Notes under the pieces: generated by a model
What the model was told of the DNA's origin: nothing
Seen by the model: the letters and a program-made list of their open reading frames with translations, nothing else
The model's database searches: none
Shown here: piece by piece, positions 60,501 through 64,000 of the stretch
Layout of the letters: the number at the start of each line of letters is the position of its first letter
Numbering within the stretch: position 1 is the first letter of the stretch
Origin: Dicaeum eximium
Lineage: Eukaryota; Chordata; Aves; Passeriformes; Dicaeidae
Assembly (NCBI GenBank): GCA_013396995.1
Contig: VWZP01002584.1
Coordinates: forward strand, 533,784 to 597,783
Reading direction: 5' to 3'
Length of the DNA: 64,000 bases
Program-made: the position numbers and the translations under genes

Positions 60501-63500
60501 GGGAGTTTTGGAGGCTTGTTTGTTTGCTTGTTTGTTTTGAGAGAGATGAGTTCAAATTATTTTATGTTAGAGAAATGTAAATCATGGCCTTAAACCTCTT
60601 ACTGCATCCATCTTTTAAACAAGTGTGTCTTCCACCCTGTTTTGTGATGAGCTTCACCCTGTCATAGTCTAAAAATACTTTGATGAGTCTCTCTCTAAAT
60701 AAAAAACTACAGCCTTTGTGGAGTTCAAGTGGTCTCAAGCTTATGCAGTGCTAATCAGTTTTGTGGTTCTTAATTCTATTTTCAAATTTGGCCATAGTAG
60801 TCTTTCAATTCACTTTTGTGGCACTTGATTGATTTTGTTATTAACGTTACAAGTCATGGGATCAGATAGCAGTATGTTGAACAGACATGCACCAACACCA
60901 GACTACTGAAACATATATTGATTTATATCAGTATTTTTAGTCTAGGAAAGTGTTTAAATTTTGGGGTTAAAATTACTCTCTATGTATTTAACAAAGATGA
61001 AGGTATTACAAATATTTATGTGACTGCAATATATAAAAAATATGCATTTATATATCTTTTTGTTAAATGACATTGACTTATAGATCTGCATTGTTACCTT
61101 ATGCCTCCAGACAAAACTGTAAAGCTGCTTTTCCTGAGTACAAGAAAATCCATCTTGAAACTTTAATTAAAGAATAATCTATCAATGACAAATTACCAGA
61201 GGATGGATATGTCACTCACAGTGTTGGCACGTCATTTCAAAGAACACAGCTGAAATCACAGGAGAATAACAGATCTGGGTATTTGTTTGCACTTTACAGA
61301 CAAGGGGAACATAACTAATATAAAGCAATTTCTATAGAGTTTCTATATTAAGAGATTAGTCTGAAATTCCTTCACCCTGAAAGAAAAAGCAGCACTAGAG
61401 CAAATCTGCACCTTCTGTGAAGTCTGTAAAACCTTTACTAAAACAAGTAATCACTTGATATGTTTAAAACTACTACTTTGGGTTTTATTAATTGTGCTCA
61501 TGAAGTCTCCACACTGCAGGAAACCCTGAGTAGCTTTTTATTTGACTTCCTATAAACAATTCTTGTAGCCCTATTTCAACTTACCTTTTAAAATAGTGCA
61601 AGAAGAGGCATCTGTGAGGATGTAAGAAGTAGGAGTATTTCCCCCAGTTCTGTAATTTACATAAATTAATCTTTACATCTCCTCCCTGGTCAGTTGGATG
61701 TGCATTTCCTCACTTAGGAAAATTTGCAAAATAGGGGCTCTATGTAGAGTTCCTATGTAAATTATAGTAAGAACTCTTTCAAAAAAACTAAGCTATTACA
61801 ATTATTCAATTTCCCATGAAATTTGGATTGTCTATGAGTTGTTCTTTTATAAGGCCTGTAACCAGATAGATTTCAAAGGAGGGATATATGACCTCAGTAT
61901 AAATAACTCTAATTTTATCTTCTCCTGCTTAGGAGAAAACACTGGCAATAGTGAAAATCACAGTGAACAATGATTATCAGTTTTTTATTCCTTCCCCACA
62001 GAGTATAGATTTACCTTTATCTCATCCATGAGAACTTTGTGAATCAGGCAGAACAATACTTCCATAGGAATCATATGGGAATTTCATATAACCTGAAAGC
62101 AACTTTCTGGCAAGACATAAACCTGTTATCCTGGGCTATCTACAGTTCCCTGATCACCAAATGCACACATATCCCTTGGCTATAATCCTAGAAGTGTTCT
62201 GGTCACCGTTACTGATTTTTAACTTTGTATTGGGTTGATTGGCTTCTCTTTTTGATTGCCAGATACCAACTTTTTTGTTTATTTTTGACCCATAAAATAT
62301 ATCCACCTTGCTCTACCCTTGCAAGGATGTTAAATCTAAAATAAAAGCATAGAAATTCACATGTAAAGGTCAGAGCTACAATTCTATATACAGCCTCAGT
62401 CGGACTACATTTCTTTCAGGAACTACTTTGAAGTCTCAACCCAAAGGAATCCATTTAGTCTCTATCATGTCCTTTGGCACAAATGCAGTTGCATTAATTT
62501 TCTCCCAAAATTTATTCACGTTTCCTATATGAAGAGGATATTGGAATAAAAAGCTGAAAGATTATAAATCCGATGAATTTAGCTTTTTAAATTAACAGCA
62601 GTGTTAATGGGGTTGTTGATTAAACTATTTTATTCCAGAACCTCCCAGTCAAAGCGTTCGCTGCTTACACAACTTTCCATCATTTTGGCCTCAAGCCCAT
62701 GGTGGACTTCAAGTCACACCTTTCCTATTGGGTCCTTCACCATGCACATGTGATATTTGTGGGATAAAAAGCACTATGAAAGTGCAGCACTGGAGGCTGT
62801 CAGAGATGATTGTATTCTGATGATTGCCTCCCTTGTTAGGTATTTTATCACACATTTTTGTGCTTCCTGTACTGCTTAAACTGAATGCTACACAACTTCG
62901 TGATATTCTTCAAATGGGAATTGATTCTTTCAGCAGAGGAGACCACAGGCATTGTTCTGGAATTATCAGTCCTAAATAATCTTTTATTTACAAAATCCTT
63001 GTGAACAGTTTTTTCATTGGGTGAAAGTTACTTTTTACTTAAATTATTTTAATAGTAGTATCTTTATGTTACACATGGCACTAAAAAAACTTCAGTAACA
63101 ATCCCATAATGCTTAAATAATTAATTATATGGGAAAGAGCTTCCTAATGATGACATTATTCCATTGCATGATGAACATAACAGACCACAGTTCTAGCAGG
63201 CTGGACAACTATTAACAGCAAGCTTTGCCATGATCACTGGCTTCTATTATTAGGAATTTTAATTTAACTATAAATGGTAGTGTCAACACATATATTGAGA
63301 AGGATAAATTTAGACTTTTACATGAAAATAAAAAGACTCAGAGCAGTTATATAGCATTTAGTATAAATGTTAAGCAGGACTTGAGCTGGTAACATTTTGC
63401 TTCCAGGACTAAAATATCTTAATAGGATATAATTGCTTCTGTTAAGGATATAGAGGAACTTTGTATATGTAAATCAATACAAAACAAATAAGAGATACTG

Positions 63501-64000
63501 GTGGTCGTTCACTATGCAAAAAAGGCATCTATTTTCAGCTAAAAGCATTCTCACAGCTTATGATGAGTGACAGTACATGATAATGATGCCACTTATTTCT
63601 TGGAATCAACATCAGAGGCGCAGGCTCAGGAGCGTTCATAGATCTTTTGTTATGTAGTGAACAATTTTTAAGTTCACCTACGCATTCAGAGATGCCTGTC
63701 TTCATTAAAAATGCAGGGGTGAAAAGGAAAGGGATAGAAGTTGTGGAAATACCATATTGTGTTTAGTGGCAGGACAAATTGACTTTGGGTATCTTTTCTA
63801 GTTCACTCTGTGCAGACCAAGTGCACTTTTTGCTTGAAAACTGAGGGGTTGTCCCTTCTTTGGAGGTGATTTTTTTCTCTAGATGGATGAACTGTTTTCC
63901 TTTTCTAGGAGCTATTTCCAAAGAGAGTCATTTCAAACAGGCTACAGGAAAATATTTCTTCTCAAGTCTGCTTGATTCCTTCAGGTGAACAACTCTGTGT
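57546..64000. other. AT-rich noncoding DNA
   Basis: No gene or mobile element was recognised. Low-complexity items include a T8/(GTTT)n stretch at 57593-57613, a CTCCCTCCC/T-run stretch at about 59189-59210, and a TTTG-repeat at about 60515-60540. A small hairpin (9-bp arms 59610-59618 and 59626-59634 around AGCATGC) lies in an AT-rich stretch. All frames are short and featureless. From about 60.6 kb to the end there is no frame above 60 codons, which argues against coding exons there. Confidence 0.7.

Noticed and set aside
1..64000. CRISPR arrays, phage or defence genes, operons
   Set aside because: There are no regularly spaced direct repeats with unique spacers and no compact coding. The sequence is clearly vertebrate-type, with CR1 retrotransposons.

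Overview
This window looks like vertebrate nuclear DNA, most likely from a bird. It is AT-rich and CpG-poor, full of short stop-broken frames, and has no compact gene organisation, operon or ribosome binding site. The strongest taxonomic evidence is a set of CR1 (chicken repeat 1) non-LTR retrotransposon copies. These end in the characteristic avian CR1 3' terminus built on ATTCTGTGATTCTGT and carry recognisable pieces of the CR1 ORF2 reverse transcriptase. A single antisense LTR with a tRNA-Trp type primer-binding-site remnant resembles LTRs common in songbird genomes, so a passerine is plausible but not proven.

Layout. 1-5.3 kb is unique AT-rich DNA with a perfect 14-bp hairpin near 1.9 kb. 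At 5.35-5.49 kb lies the best candidate protein-coding exon in the window: 142 bp, cysteine-containing, with two N-glycosylation sequons and canonical splice signals. A conserved-element-like stretch follows (5.83-6.01 kb). At 7.0-7.9 kb there is a short CR1 tail, a 63-bp perfect duplication, and an antisense LTR about 397 bp long whose proviral interior stops inside the primer binding site. At 14.07-15.03 kb lies a CR1 copy holding the end of ORF2 and the 3' terminus. From 15 to 46 kb the sequence is mostly unique, with simple repeats: T28 at 19.1 kb, a pyrimidine tract at 29.1 kb, CTAT/CT at 36.5 kb and a TTTTCC hexanucleotide array at 40.2 kb. A CpG cluster sits at 21.85-22.05 kb. At 46.6-47.8 kb a second CR1 copy is internally deleted, and a TG/TA microsatellite sits exactly at the junction. 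An antisense CR1 tail lies at 57.3-57.5 kb. The remainder to 64 kb is unique AT-rich DNA.

No complete protein-coding gene, rRNA, tRNA, CRISPR array or bacterial-type system was found. The open frames present (up to about 190 codons) are of the size expected by chance in 64 kb and mostly follow GC-richer or simple-repeat stretches. The most economical reading is a gene desert or a very large intron. The 142-bp exon and two tiny in-frame exon-like segments at 33.6 and 51.2 kb (all on +, with compatible phases) hint that a large + strand gene might cross the window. That is inference and needs RNA or comparative data. I saw no convincing undescribed biological system here.
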